From DUZB01 sp963747555 (GTDB taxonomy: Bacteria > Desulfobacterota > DSM-4660 > Desulfatiglandales > Desulfatiglandaceae): 64,000 nt of DNA. Positions 45,090 to 54,051 of this stretch are shown here, piece by piece. Numbering within the stretch: the stretch's first letter is position 1; the number at the start of each line of letters is the position of its first letter. The stretch covers positions 1 through 64,000 of the forward strand of contig CAVVFZ010000014.1 in the NCBI GenBank assembly GCA_963747555.1, in the 5' to 3' direction. The notes beneath the pieces are model-generated. The model did not search any database. It was not told the origin of the DNA and was given only the letters and a program-made list of their open reading frames with translations. A program made the position numbers and the translations under genes.

Positions 45090-45479
45090 TTATACAGCCT
45101 CCCGCGATGATGTTCTGAAAACAGCCTGTATTCCCACGTATAAAATAGTAATTACAACGATGGAAAGGCCCGCCGTCAGTCCAAGAGGATTGACCCAGCC
45201 ATTGGTGATAAGCATATAGATAATCAGGCCCAAAATGGCAAGCCTAAAATAGAATTTTATGATAATTGTCCCTTTATTTCTCTTCATACCCCCTTGGGTT
45301 GGAAAGGCCGCGCGGATGGTGTTCTGGAGGAGGCGGAAATTTCCGATAATCATGAGGCCACCGAGAATCACGCCAAGGGTAAAGGTCGCGCTCATGAAAA
45401 GAAAACTCAGGGAACCGGTGATCATGAGAATGATCCAGTTGTAAAATCTGATCTTCTGGAGGAGTTTATCGGGATTCAT
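45090..45479 (-). CDS. atpI: ATP synthase subunit I (AtpI-like)
   Basis: A 129-residue protein with four membrane helices (for example WIILMITGSLSFLFMSATFT and FTLGVILGGLMIIGN). It is typical of the small AtpI-type proteins encoded before atpB, which assist c-ring assembly. The ATG overlaps the upstream AtpZ stop by one base, and the stop is 3 bases before atpB, so the genes form one operon. Confidence 0.8.
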   Translation of the reverse strand: MNPDKLLQKIRFYNWIILMITGSLSFLFMSATFTLGVILGGLMIIGNFRLLQNTIRAAFPTQGGMKRNKGTIIIKFYFRLAILGLIIYMLITNGWVNPLGLTAGLSIVVITILYVGIQAVFRTSSREAV

Positions 45480-45697
45480 TAAAGATCTTTAGCTTTCTTA
45501 TAGAGGATATACAAATTTCTGAAGGCTGCGGCAATGCCCAATCCCAGAAAAATATAAAATCCCCATGGTTTGGTTCCGAAATATTTGTCGAAAAAATAAC
45601 CCGCTCCGGCTCCGATGGCGATGGAAAAGGCCATGGTCATGCCGATGGTGCTTAAATATCCTAAGTCCTTGATGGATTTTTTAAGGTCTTCATCCAT
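45479..45697 (-). CDS. atpZ: AtpZ/AtpI-type F0F1-associated membrane protein
   Basis: With the ATG at 45697 (AGGGA site) the protein is 72 aa. MDEDLKKSIKDLGYLSTIGM leads into two membrane helices (AFSIAIGAGAGYFFDKYF and WGFYIFLGLGIAAAFRNLY). This is the AtpZ/AtpQ family found at the start of F-type ATP synthase operons, proposed to handle divalent cations or assembly. It is the first gene of the F0 operon here. Confidence 0.8.
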   Translation of the reverse strand: MDEDLKKSIKDLGYLSTIGMTMAFSIAIGAGAGYFFDKYFGTKPWGFYIFLGLGIAAAFRNLYILYKKAKDL

Positions 45698-45847
45698 TTT
45701 GTGTCCCTGAAAGACCTCCATCTGTGTATTTAGGAAAACTGGATAACCTCCTATCACAGGAATTTATGGGAAGTCAATAAATATTTGCAGATGTTTGTTT
45801 GCTGTCAAAAACCCGGCCGGCAGGGTCAAGGTCATGGGAAAAGAATG

Positions 45848-47131
45848 CTACCGCATCTCTTTAAACACATTGCTTGCACAACGGATTGTCTTTTCGATCA
45901 TCTCCTCTGTATGAGCGTGACAAACGAAACTTGTCTCGAATGGAGAAGGCGCAAGGTAGATCCCCTGCTCGAGCATCCCTCTATAATATTGGATAAATCG
46001 TTTTACGTCACACGCCTTGGCAGACTGAAAGTCGGTGACGGGAGAAGTCGTGAAAAAGAGTGTTCCCATGGATCCCACACGATTTATTTTGACGGGGATG
46101 CCGGCTTCAGAGGCGGCCTTTTCAAGGCCCGAAAACAGAAGGTCGCCCTTTTTCTCCAGTGTCTCGTAGATCTTCGCGTCTCTTAAAAGGTTGAGGGTCG
46201 CGATTCCCGCGGCCATGGCCAGAGGGTTGCCCGAAAGGGTTCCAGCCTGATAGATCTCTCCTTCCGGCGCCATCCGGGACATGATCTCCCTTTTTCCTCC
46301 ATACGCGCCCACCGGCAGGCCCCCGCCTATGATTTTGCCGAGGCACGTCAGATCCGGCCGAATGCCATACAGCGATTGAGCGCCCCCCGGAGCTACCCTG
46401 AATCCCGTGATGACCTCGTCAAAGATCAAAACCGTTCCCGATTCTTCGGTAATCTCTCTGAGCCCTTTAAGAAAGCCGCCTCCCGGCAGAACCACGCCCA
46501 TGTTGCCCGGTACAGGCTCTACGATAATGGCTGCGATCTGATGGTCAAATTTCTCAAAGGCCTTTTTCACGGCCCTCAGATCATTAAACGGAAGAGAAAT
46601 GGTGTGGCGTGCCAGGTCTTCCGGCACCCCCGGACTGCCTGGTATTCCAAGGGTGGCGATTCCCGACCCTGCCGAGACCAGGAGGCTGTCCGCATGCCCG
46701 TGATAACACCCGTCAAATTTGACGATCTTTGTTCTCCCGGTAACTCCCCTGGCAAGCCGTATGGCGCTCATGGTGGCTTCGGTTCCGGAGTTGACCATCC
46801 GCACCATCTCAATGGAAGGAACCATGTCCACAATGATTTCGGCCATATCCACTTCCATCTCGGTCGGCGCGCCATAGCTCGTCCCCCTTTCCGCACTGTC
46901 CTGAACAGCCTTGACCAGATCGGGATGTGCATGCCCCAATATCATGGGGCCCCAAGAGCAGACATAATCGATATACTCGTTTTGATCGACGTCCCATATC
47001 AAGGCCCCCTTGGCCTTTTCAATGAACGGAGGGTTCATCCCCACCGATTTTCCTGCGCGTACCGGGCTGTTGACGCCCCCGGGGATAACCTTCAGCGCCC
47101 TCTTGAAAAGAGTTTCCGATTTTTCTTTCAT
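45848..47131 (-). CDS. hemL: Glutamate-1-semialdehyde 2,1-aminomutase
   Basis: A complete 427-residue PLP enzyme. MVNSGTEATMSAIRLARGVT, KFDGCYHGHADSLLVSAGSG and LIFDEVITGFRVAPGGAQ (PLP aspartate) are conserved, and LGKIIGGGLPVGAYGGK holds the Schiff-base lysine. It makes 5-aminolevulinate in the C5 heme route. The ATG overlaps the stop of the AhbB-like gene (TAATG), linking early tetrapyrrole synthesis to a siroheme-dependent heme branch. Confidence 0.97.
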   Translation of the reverse strand: MKEKSETLFKRALKVIPGGVNSPVRAGKSVGMNPPFIEKAKGALIWDVDQNEYIDYVCSWGPMILGHAHPDLVKAVQDSAERGTSYGAPTEMEVDMAEIIVDMVPSIEMVRMVNSGTEATMSAIRLARGVTGRTKIVKFDGCYHGHADSLLVSAGSGIATLGIPGSPGVPEDLARHTISLPFNDLRAVKKAFEKFDHQIAAIIVEPVPGNMGVVLPGGGFLKGLREITEESGTVLIFDEVITGFRVAPGGAQSLYGIRPDLTCLGKIIGGGLPVGAYGGKREIMSRMAPEGEIYQAGTLSGNPLAMAAGIATLNLLRDAKIYETLEKKGDLLFSGLEKAASEAGIPVKINRVGSMGTLFFTTSPVTDFQSAKACDVKRFIQYYRGMLEQGIYLAPSPFETSFVCHAHTEEMIEKTIRCASNVFKEMR

Positions 47132-47596
47132 TAAAAATACTCCATGCTGGTTTTTTTAAATTCTTTTTCGCTGAAGAGCAGGCTGTAATCAGAGATGCCT
47201 GAATCGTGCGACATTTTCTCGGCGATCCGGCGCGCATTCTTTTTTACTGCTGCCGTGGATCATGGTGTAAAGATTATACGGCCAATCTTTCCTTGGAATC
47301 CTGTTGTAGCAGTGGGTTACTTCCCGGAACTGGGACAGCATCATCCCCGTTTGCTCCACTATATCCTCGGGCACGATCCAGGCTACCATCGCGTTGGAAT
47401 GAAAACCGGCTTCCTGATGCCGGAGGGTTGCCCCGAAGCGTCTCAGAATGCCCCTTTCTCGAAGATCTTTTATCCCGTTGATGAATTCTTCTTCTTCCAT
47501 TCCGGCCTGTTCAGCCATGATGGCGAACGGCCTTGCATCCAGCGGGATGTCTCCTTGAATCAGGCTGATGATCTTTCGATCTTTTTCGGTGATCAT
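47131..47596 (-). CDS. ahbB: AhbB/NirD-like siroheme decarboxylase subunit, frameshifted
   Basis: Lrp/AsnC-type helix-turn-helix at the start (DRKIISLIQGDIPLDARPF) with LRERGILRRFGATLRHQEAG. VTHCYNRIPRKDWPYNLYTM is the signature of siroheme decarboxylases AhbA/AhbB and NirDLGH. A shift near 47230 gives RIAEKMSHDSGISDYSLLFS and an end at 47131. AhbAB converts siroheme to didecarboxysiroheme in the alternative heme pathway of sulfate reducers and methanogens. AhbA is not seen nearby. The tight coupling with hemL supports the assignment. Confidence 0.82.
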
Positions 47597-47724
47597 TTTT
47601 TCCTCTACGGAATTTGAAATAGTGGAAAAGGCGCTTCAACGCTTCAGCAATCCGGCCATTTCCGCTATGGGAATAGCCAATGGAGTTGGAGTTGTCAAGT
47701 CGCAACTTACCCTGTGAAACATTT

Positions 47725-48227
47725 TCAAGGCAGAATGACGATTTCCCTGAAACCAAACTCTATGCTGTTGTCCAGATAATAGATTGTCCCGGTTCGAATT
47801 TGTACAAGCCCACTCTAAATCGTTCAGAGAAAGTCTCCATGGTAAAAGATTGTTTCTGATCAAAAAATTGTTTGGTAAAACGGAACTTATTAAGATATTT
47901 TGCGATTACGGAAACGGCCTCAATGTTTTTTGATACCCGCTCGACACGGCCATCCATCTGTATTCCCCGAATTTCCCGCCATGTGTGTACTTCCGGATGT
48001 ATGGCCGCGGATGCGCGCACACTTTCCATGGACTCCCGAATATGCCTCGATTCAGGGGAGGAGAAAAAATAGAAACATGCATCGTGAAAGACATAGTACA
48101 CAGGCGCTGCCCAGGAAATCCCTCCCCTGGCAGTGGCCAGCGTCATGGCACTTTGTTCGCGGACCAGTTTTTTCGCAAGCTTTGTGAGTTCCGATCTATT
48201 GGGTCTTTCGCTGTTTTTCTTATCCAT
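47725..48227 (-). CDS. Pyridoxamine 5'-phosphate oxidase-like flavin protein, frameshifted
   Basis: About 167 aa. It begins MDKKNSERPNRSELTKLAKK, then LVREQSAMTLATARGGISWA and APVYYVFHDACFYFFSSPES, the split-barrel flavin fold of the YhbP/PNPOx-like group. After a shift near 47786 it ends TIYYLDNSIEFGFREIVILP. The family binds FMN or heme-related cofactors; the substrate is unknown. It sits between the hemL region and ubiB. Confidence 0.7.
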
Positions 48228-48240
48228 TGATCCCGTTTTT

Positions 48241-49956
48241 TCACATCTTTCCTTTTTTCAGGGTAGATAGGAGAAGCCAGAAAGCCATGATTGCCGAAAT
48301 GATAAAACCCAGGAGGCCGATGACGGGGATTTCATGCCAGGTTGGAGGAATTCCCGAAAAAACAATGATGGAAGACCCGATCACCAGAGATGCCAGTACA
48401 ATAGCGAATGCGATTCGATTGCTTAGCCGGTCCATGGTGGAAAGCATCGGGTTCAGACCACGATGCTCGAATGCGATTTTTACTTTCCCTTCTCTGAACT
48501 GTTTCAGGATGCTCTCAAATTCTCCGGGAATTTCTTTGAGCAGATGGGCCAGGTCGGATCCTGCACTGAGTATCTCCACCCCTATTTTTTCGGGATTCAG
48601 GCGATCGATCTGAACCTGCCGCATAAAGGGTTTGGCCTGCGCGATAATGTCCAGGTCGGGGTCCAGTTTTCGGCCGATTCCTTCCACGGTACTGAGGGCC
48701 TTGATGGTCAGGAACAGATCCGGTGGAACGCGAAGATGAAATTTTGCCACCACGGCAAAAAGCTGGTGGAGAAGATTTCCCAAATCCAATTCCTTAAGGG
48801 GGCGGTAAAAATGCCGGTCGATTAATTCCCCCGCGGCCCTTTCCAGAAGGTAGCTTTCCGGTTCTTCTTCATGACTTGTAAGCCTTATCAGGGCGTTGGC
48901 CACTTTGGTTTCATCGCGTTGCACGATGCTCATGAGCAATTCGGCAAAGTGATCTCTCGTATGGGTATCGATGCGGCCCATCATTCCGAAGTCGAGATAG
49001 CAGATAATATTCTGGGGGAGGACAAAGACATTTCCGGGATGGGGATCCGCGTGGAAAAATCCGTGGATGAAGATCTGTTTCATGATCAGGTCCAGCCCGG
49101 AATGAGCGATGATCCGTCTGTCCAGGCCTTCCTGTTCCAACCGTTCAATATCGGTGATTTTGATGCCTTCAACATATTCCATGGACAGTACGCGTCTGGT
49201 TGTTGCTTCGTGATAGATCCTTGGAACATAGATGGAACTGTCGTGATTGAACTGCATGGCAAAGTGTTCCGTGTGGGCTGCCTCCATGCCATAATCCAAC
49301 TCGTTTTCAATCGTTTTGGCAAATTCCTCTATGATTTTAGTAGGGCGCTGCGTATCCCATCCTTCCAGGTGCTTTTCCATCAGGGTGGCGATATGCAGGA
49401 TAATTTCAAGATCGATATCGATGATTTTTTGAATCCCGGGCCGTTGAATTTTCACGACCACATCTTCCCCCGTGATCAGCCGGGCGCGATGGACCTGTCC
49501 GATAGATGCGGAGGCTAATGGTTCTATCTCAAAGCTCTCGTATATTTCGAAGAGAGGTTTTCCAAGCTCGGTCTCAATGATAATTTTGGCCTGATCAAAC
49601 GCAAAAGGGGGCACATGATCCTGCAGTTTCTGCAATTCATGCAAAAACTCCGGCGGCAGCAGGTCTGGTCGGGTAGAGAGTAGCTGCCCCATCTTCACAA
49701 AAGTGGGCCCCAGTTCTTCCACGACCATGCGCACCCTTTCTGCGCGCGTCAATGTTTCAATCCGTTCGCGCCTTTTTCTGGAAACCATCTGGAGTCCGAT
49801 TTCCAGATATTGTTCAATCTTGAGTGTATCGACGATGTCTCCAAACCCATACTTGAACAGTGCTGTCAGGATCTGGCGGTAACGCTGCATGTGGCGGTAT
49901 GTTTTTCCGATTACGCCGATTTTCTGGATAAACATTCCTGCAATCCCCTCCTGCAA
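48241..49956 (-). CDS. ubiB: AarF/UbiB-family atypical kinase
   Basis: A 571-residue protein. The KxGQ-type motif is in GPTFVKMGQLLSTRPDLLP. The nucleotide-binding part is ASASIGQVHRARLITGEDVV with VKIQRPG, and FFHADPHPGNVFVL and CYLDFGMMGRID hold the metal and catalytic aspartates. Two membrane helices end the protein. UbiB/COQ8 ATPases support ubiquinone or other quinone and lipid biosynthesis; here a menaquinone-related role is plausible. ATG 49935 is an alternative start. Confidence 0.92.
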   Translation of the reverse strand: MQEGIAGMFIQKIGVIGKTYRHMQRYRQILTALFKYGFGDIVDTLKIEQYLEIGLQMVSRKRRERIETLTRAERVRMVVEELGPTFVKMGQLLSTRPDLLPPEFLHELQKLQDHVPPFAFDQAKIIIETELGKPLFEIYESFEIEPLASASIGQVHRARLITGEDVVVKIQRPGIQKIIDIDLEIILHIATLMEKHLEGWDTQRPTKIIEEFAKTIENELDYGMEAAHTEHFAMQFNHDSSIYVPRIYHEATTRRVLSMEYVEGIKITDIERLEQEGLDRRIIAHSGLDLIMKQIFIHGFFHADPHPGNVFVLPQNIICYLDFGMMGRIDTHTRDHFAELLMSIVQRDETKVANALIRLTSHEEEPESYLLERAAGELIDRHFYRPLKELDLGNLLHQLFAVVAKFHLRVPPDLFLTIKALSTVEGIGRKLDPDLDIIAQAKPFMRQVQIDRLNPEKIGVEILSAGSDLAHLLKEIPGEFESILKQFREGKVKIAFEHRGLNPMLSTMDRLSNRIAFAIVLASLVIGSSIIVFSGIPPTWHEIPVIGLLGFIISAIMAFWLLLSTLKKGKM

Positions 49957-50259
49957 AAGAAGCCTTTAATCGTCCCATGTGTGAAAGGCGAGCAGCTTAT
50001 CTCGTACGCTCTCTTTGTTCACAAAAAAATACGCATACCATAATATACAACATTTTTCAGGGGTTTCTTTCTAACGAGGGGAAAAAAATCATTCGCCCGA
50101 ATCTGTGTCTGGAATGCGAATTTTCTTTAAAACGCTCGCAAAATAAGATAAAAAAGATTTGATCTTTGACAAGCGTATTTCGCATTGCTTCGAAGGATTA
50201 ACCGGTAACTTTAATATATATTCGTTTCCCAGATGAAAATAGATCAAGCAGGGTAGCTC

Positions 50260-50631
50260 ATGTTCGCTTTCCAGAAAATTGTTGAAAAGAAGATCAAGGA
50301 AGCGCAGCAAAACGGGGAATTTGACAACCTTCCCGGTCATGGTAAACCCATGAGCCTGGAGGATGACAGTCATGTCCCCGAGGAACTGCGCCTGTCTTAT
50401 AAAATACTGAAGAATGCCAACTGTCTGCCCCCGGAACTCCAGCTCAGGAAGGAAATCAGGCAGATGGAAGACATGTTGGACCGGATTCCGGATGAAAAGG
50501 AAAAATATCGCCACATGAAGATCATTAATTACAAGATCATGCAGTTGAATATGATGGGGAAGAGTTCTCCTCTTCTGGCTGAAACGGAAATTTACTACGA
50601 AAAGCTGGTTGACAAATTGGGCCAAAAATGA
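50260..50631 (+). CDS. DnaJ-homologue subfamily C member 28-like protein (DUF1992)
   Basis: A 123-residue protein. MFAFQKIVEKKIKEAQQNGE, FDNLPGHGKPMSLEDD and VPEELRLSYKILKNANCLPPE are the conserved DUF1992 core, found as stand-alone bacterial proteins and as part of eukaryotic DNAJC28. No J-domain HPD motif is present. The function is unknown; it is probably a small soluble helical protein. It has its own promoter space of about 300 bases after the divergent ubiB. Confidence 0.85.
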   Translation: MFAFQKIVEKKIKEAQQNGEFDNLPGHGKPMSLEDDSHVPEELRLSYKILKNANCLPPELQLRKEIRQMEDMLDRIPDEKEKYRHMKIINYKIMQLNMMGKSSPLLAETEIYYEKLVDKLGQK

Positions 50632-50740
50632 TTGGTAGGTGTTGCTGTCCGGCCTTTCAGTTTCCATCGGTGATGTTTGGCGTTTCCTCTATAGATTGCG
50701 ATAAGCTCTTAACCCATTCTGGCTTCAGGAGAGTCTGCGT

Positions 50741-51791
50741 ATGGATATGAAGAGGGACTACTACGAGGATGTTCGGCTTTTTTCGTCCGGTGTTGTCCTG
50801 TTCTGGTTTCTGCTTTTGCTCGCATTTTTGGCCGTTCTTCCCTTCCTTGTAAAAAATTACTACATTTATATGGCAAACTATATGGCCATCAATATTATCG
50901 TGGCCGTAGGCCTGAATCTCCTTGTAGGGTACACGGGGCAGATCTCTCTGGGGCATGCCGGGTTTTTCGCCCTGGGAGCCTACGGGACCGTTATTTTGAT
51001 GTCGAAGGCCCATCTCCCCTTCCTCCTTGCCCTTCCGGGTTCAGCATTGTTTGCCGCGCTCCTGGGTTTTCTTTTAGGGCTTCCCGCCCTGCGGCTGGAG
51101 GGACCCTATCTTTCCATTGCTACACTGGGGTTTGGATTGACCATCACCCAGGTGATCGGCCGGATAGAGTTTTTTGGAGGCAGGCAGGGACTGAACACCC
51201 CGGATTTAAATATCGGTCCCTGGCATCTTGAATCGGATAGGGATTTCTATTACCTGCTGATGATCATTACCGTTGTGCTGGTTCTCGGCGCTCGCAATCT
51301 GATCAAGACAAAGGTGGGGCGGGCGTTCATCGCCATTCGCGACGCGGATATCGCCGCCGAGACCATGGGTGTGAACCTGACTTACTACAAGACGCTGGCG
51401 TTTGCCGTAAGTGCTTTTTATACAGGCATTGCAGGGGGGTCTGTTCGCCTTTGTCCTGCGGTTCATCGAGCCTGAGATTTTCGGAATGATGATGTCGATT
51501 ATTTTTCTGGCCATGGTGGTGGTCGGAGGGCTGGGTTCCCTTTTCGGTTCCATAGCAGGGGCCTGTCTGCTCAGTTGGCTGGACCTGCAGCTCAGAAATA
51601 TCCTCAGCATCCCTTATTTCGGCGAATGGCTGGAGAGTCTTTCGAAAAGCTATTTTTCCATTACGGGAGTGTCCAACATCCAGTTTATTGTGTATGGCCT
51701 GATCATGGTGTTGATTATGATTTTCGAGCCTCTCGGTATCTATGGTTTCTGGATACGGACGAAGATATACTGGAGGACCTGGCCGTTTTGA
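50741..51791 (+). CDS. livM: Branched-chain amino acid ABC transporter permease LivM, frameshifted
   Basis: The first frame has hydrophobic helices with NLLVGYTGQISLGHAGFFAL, GLPALRLEGPYLSIATLGF and RAFIAIRDADIAAETMGVN, all LivM hallmarks. One extra G in the run of six at 51434-51439 moves the frame to GGLFAFVLRFIEPEIFGMMM and on to 51791. The repaired protein is about 350 aa with around 9 helices. It pairs with LivH to move branched-chain or related amino acids. The homopolymer shift suggests a base-call error. Confidence 0.9.
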
Positions 51792-51800
51792 TATTTATTT

Positions 51801-51829
51801 GACCACGAATAACACGAATAGCACGAATG
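51801..51829. repeat. Dispersed ACCACGAATAACACGAATAG repeat
   Basis: The reverse complement, CATTCGTGCTATTCGTGTTA followed by TTCGTGGTC, shares the ATTCGTGGTC core with the sites near 1901-1910, 7428-7455 and 8965-8994. It lies in the 74-base gap between livM and livH. Confidence 0.5.
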
Positions 51830-51865
51830 TTATTGTATCCGAACATACTTTAAGGAATGTAGGCC

Positions 51866-52741
51866 ATGCTTGATTTTTTGCAGACGATTGTCAGCGGTAT
51901 AGCCGTCGGGAGTTCCTACGCACTCATGGGGCTTGCCATGGTGCTTATCTACAAGACCTCCGAGGTGGTGAACTTCGCCCAGGGAGAAATGGCGCTTGCT
52001 TCCTGTTTTCTTACGTATATGGTTCTCGAATTTTATGGGTTTCCCTTCTACGTAGCTTTTCCCGGGGCATTGGTTTTTTCGGCCATCCTGGGGTGCATCC
52101 TGGAGTTCGCCGTGTTGAGGAGGGCCAAAGAACCTACGATTCTGGGAATGATCATTATCACCATCGGTCTTGAGATGATTCTCTTGGGGCTTGTCTCCTG
52201 GAAGTTCGGGGCGGACCCCAAGACGATGCCGTTTCCCATCTCTCCCTATGAAAGCGTGGCCATAGGCGAGGTCTTTGTGAGTTCTCTTGAGGTCCTTACA
52301 TTCTTTACGGCCCTGGTGGTCATGGCGATTTTATTCTTCTTCCTGCGGTACTCAAAACTGGGCGTTGCCATGAAGGCAACCCAGCAAAACAATATGGCCG
52401 CCCGCTTGATGGGGATCAGGACCAACCGCATATTGATGTTTACCTGGGGGATTTCCTCCGTGGTGGGTTGCCTTGCAGGGCTTCTCATTTCACCCACGAC
52501 CATGCAGCCCTACATGATGTGGGATCCCATGCTGAAAGGATTTGCCGCGGCCGTTCTGGGGGGGATGACCTCTCTTCCCGGTTCCGTATTCGGCGCGTAT
52601 ATGATCGGTATCATTGAAAATGTTTTCGGTGGGTACGTGTCCATTGAATTCAAATCCGTCGTGGCGTTTGCGATTGTTGTTCTGGTGCTCTGCATCAAAC
52701 CCAGCGGGCTTTTTGCTCGGCATTACGTAAAGAAAGTGTAG
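51866..52741 (+). CDS. livH: Branched-chain amino acid ABC transporter permease LivH
   Basis: A complete 291-residue protein with about 8 helices. It starts MLDFLQTIVSGIAVGSSYAL and has VVNFAQGEMALASCFLTYMV, MKATQQNNMAARLMGIRTNR (the coupling loop contacting the ATPases) and PSGLFARHYVKKV. It forms the channel heterodimer with LivM. The SBP gene follows after 35 bases. Confidence 0.93.
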   Translation: MLDFLQTIVSGIAVGSSYALMGLAMVLIYKTSEVVNFAQGEMALASCFLTYMVLEFYGFPFYVAFPGALVFSAILGCILEFAVLRRAKEPTILGMIIITIGLEMILLGLVSWKFGADPKTMPFPISPYESVAIGEVFVSSLEVLTFFTALVVMAILFFFLRYSKLGVAMKATQQNNMAARLMGIRTNRILMFTWGISSVVGCLAGLLISPTTMQPYMMWDPMLKGFAAAVLGGMTSLPGSVFGAYMIGIIENVFGGYVSIEFKSVVAFAIVVLVLCIKPSGLFARHYVKKV

Positions 52742-52776
52742 GAGTTAAACCATCACCAAATAAAAAGGAGCGGGCT

Positions 52777-53973
52777 ATGAAGATGAAGGGATTGTTTGTG
52801 GGAGTTTTGGCGGTTGCTTTGACGTTTGGACTTTCTTTTGGAGTCATGGCTGAGCAGGGAGTGACGGATACGGAGATCCATATCGGCCAGTGGGGTCCGC
52901 AAACAGGCCCCGCGGCCCCCTGGGGCGCGGTAGCAAGGGGGACGGATGCCTATTTCAAGATGATCAATGCCGAGGGCGGCATTAACGGCCGCAAGCTGAT
53001 TCATCATATGTTTGACGATGGATACAATCCCGCCAAGACAAAGGCGGGTGTGAAGGACCTCCAGGAAAGCATCGGCATGTTCGCATGGGTGTCCGGGGTG
53101 GGAACGGCGCCCGGACTTTCCGTTGTGGACTATCTGATGGACAGGAAGATCCCCTGGGTGGGGCCTTCGTCAGGATCTCTTCACTGGATCGAACCTCCTC
53201 GAAAATATCTCTTTGCGGTTTACCCACTCTACTATATCGAGGCCAAGGGACTGTGTGAGTATGCCGTGAAAACCCTTGGGAAAAAACGGGTCGCCATTGC
53301 CTACCAGAATGATGACTACGGAAAGAACGGTGTGAAGGGCGCCGCGGAGCAATTGGAAAAATACGGGATGAAACTGGTGGCTCAGATTCCCGTGGAAAAA
53401 TCCGATACGGATATGAAATCCCATATTATGCAGCTTAAAAAGGCCGATGCGGATGTGGTCTTGTTGTGGGTGACGCCTGTTCATGCCGTCCGGCTTGTGG
53501 GAACCGCCAAGGCCATGAAGTTTGAGCCCCAGTGGATGAGTACCAGCACCTGTTCCGACTTTCCGCTGATGCTTGCTATCAGCAAGGGGTTGTGGAAGGG
53601 GGTCATTGCGGCTTCGTTCGGGGAACTTCCCGATTCCACGAATCCGCTTATGCTGAAATACAAGAAAGATGCCTATGGAAAGTTTGCGGCCAAGGGGGAA
53701 AGATGGGGAGTCTTCTACACCGCCGGCATCCTGTTTTCCGAACCCCTTGTTGAAGGGATCAAACGGTGTGGAAAGGACTTGACGAGGGAGCGCCTGGTGA
53801 CCGAAATGGAAGGGATCAAAGACTTCCAGGGCATTGGGGGAAAGATCAGTTATGGTCCCTTGGATCTGGCGGAACCGTATGAATGCAGACAGGGGCAAAA
53901 AGAGATTTTTCTTGTTAAATGCCTTGATGGTGGGAAAGCGGAAAAATTGACCGGTTGGATGAAATTAAAATAG
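52777..53973 (+). CDS. livK: Branched-chain amino acid ABC transporter substrate-binding protein
   Basis: A 398-residue protein with an AAGGAG-type site. A signal peptide (about residues 1-25, MKMKGLFVGVLAVALTFGLS then FGVMAEQG) is followed by the type I periplasmic-binding fold: TEIHIGQWGPQTGPAAPWG, GGINGRKLIHHMFDDGYNP and VAIAYQNDDYGKNGVKGAAE. The cysteine of a lipoprotein is absent, so it is probably free in the periplasm. The ligand could be a branched or aromatic amino acid or acid, as in many anaerobic aromatic degraders. Confidence 0.92.
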   Translation: MKMKGLFVGVLAVALTFGLSFGVMAEQGVTDTEIHIGQWGPQTGPAAPWGAVARGTDAYFKMINAEGGINGRKLIHHMFDDGYNPAKTKAGVKDLQESIGMFAWVSGVGTAPGLSVVDYLMDRKIPWVGPSSGSLHWIEPPRKYLFAVYPLYYIEAKGLCEYAVKTLGKKRVAIAYQNDDYGKNGVKGAAEQLEKYGMKLVAQIPVEKSDTDMKSHIMQLKKADADVVLLWVTPVHAVRLVGTAKAMKFEPQWMSTSTCSDFPLMLAISKGLWKGVIAASFGELPDSTNPLMLKYKKDAYGKFAAKGERWGVFYTAGILFSEPLVEGIKRCGKDLTRERLVTEMEGIKDFQGIGGKISYGPLDLAEPYECRQGQKEIFLVKCLDGGKAEKLTGWMKLK

Positions 53974-53989
53974 GGAAAAGTTCGATCCT

Positions 53990-54021
53990 GAGGGCTGAAG
54001 ATGTTTGCTGCTTCAGCCCTC
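53990..54021 (+). promoter_or_regulatory. Intercistronic hairpin after livK
   Basis: GAGGGCTGAAG and CTTCAGCCCTC form a perfect 11-pair stem around a 10-base loop, with no T-run after it. It lies between livK and livG and resembles 3' mRNA-stabilising hairpins that keep the binding protein more abundant than the ATPases. Confidence 0.65.
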
Positions 54022-54051
54022 CAGACTGTCTTTCACAAGGCTGAACATACC

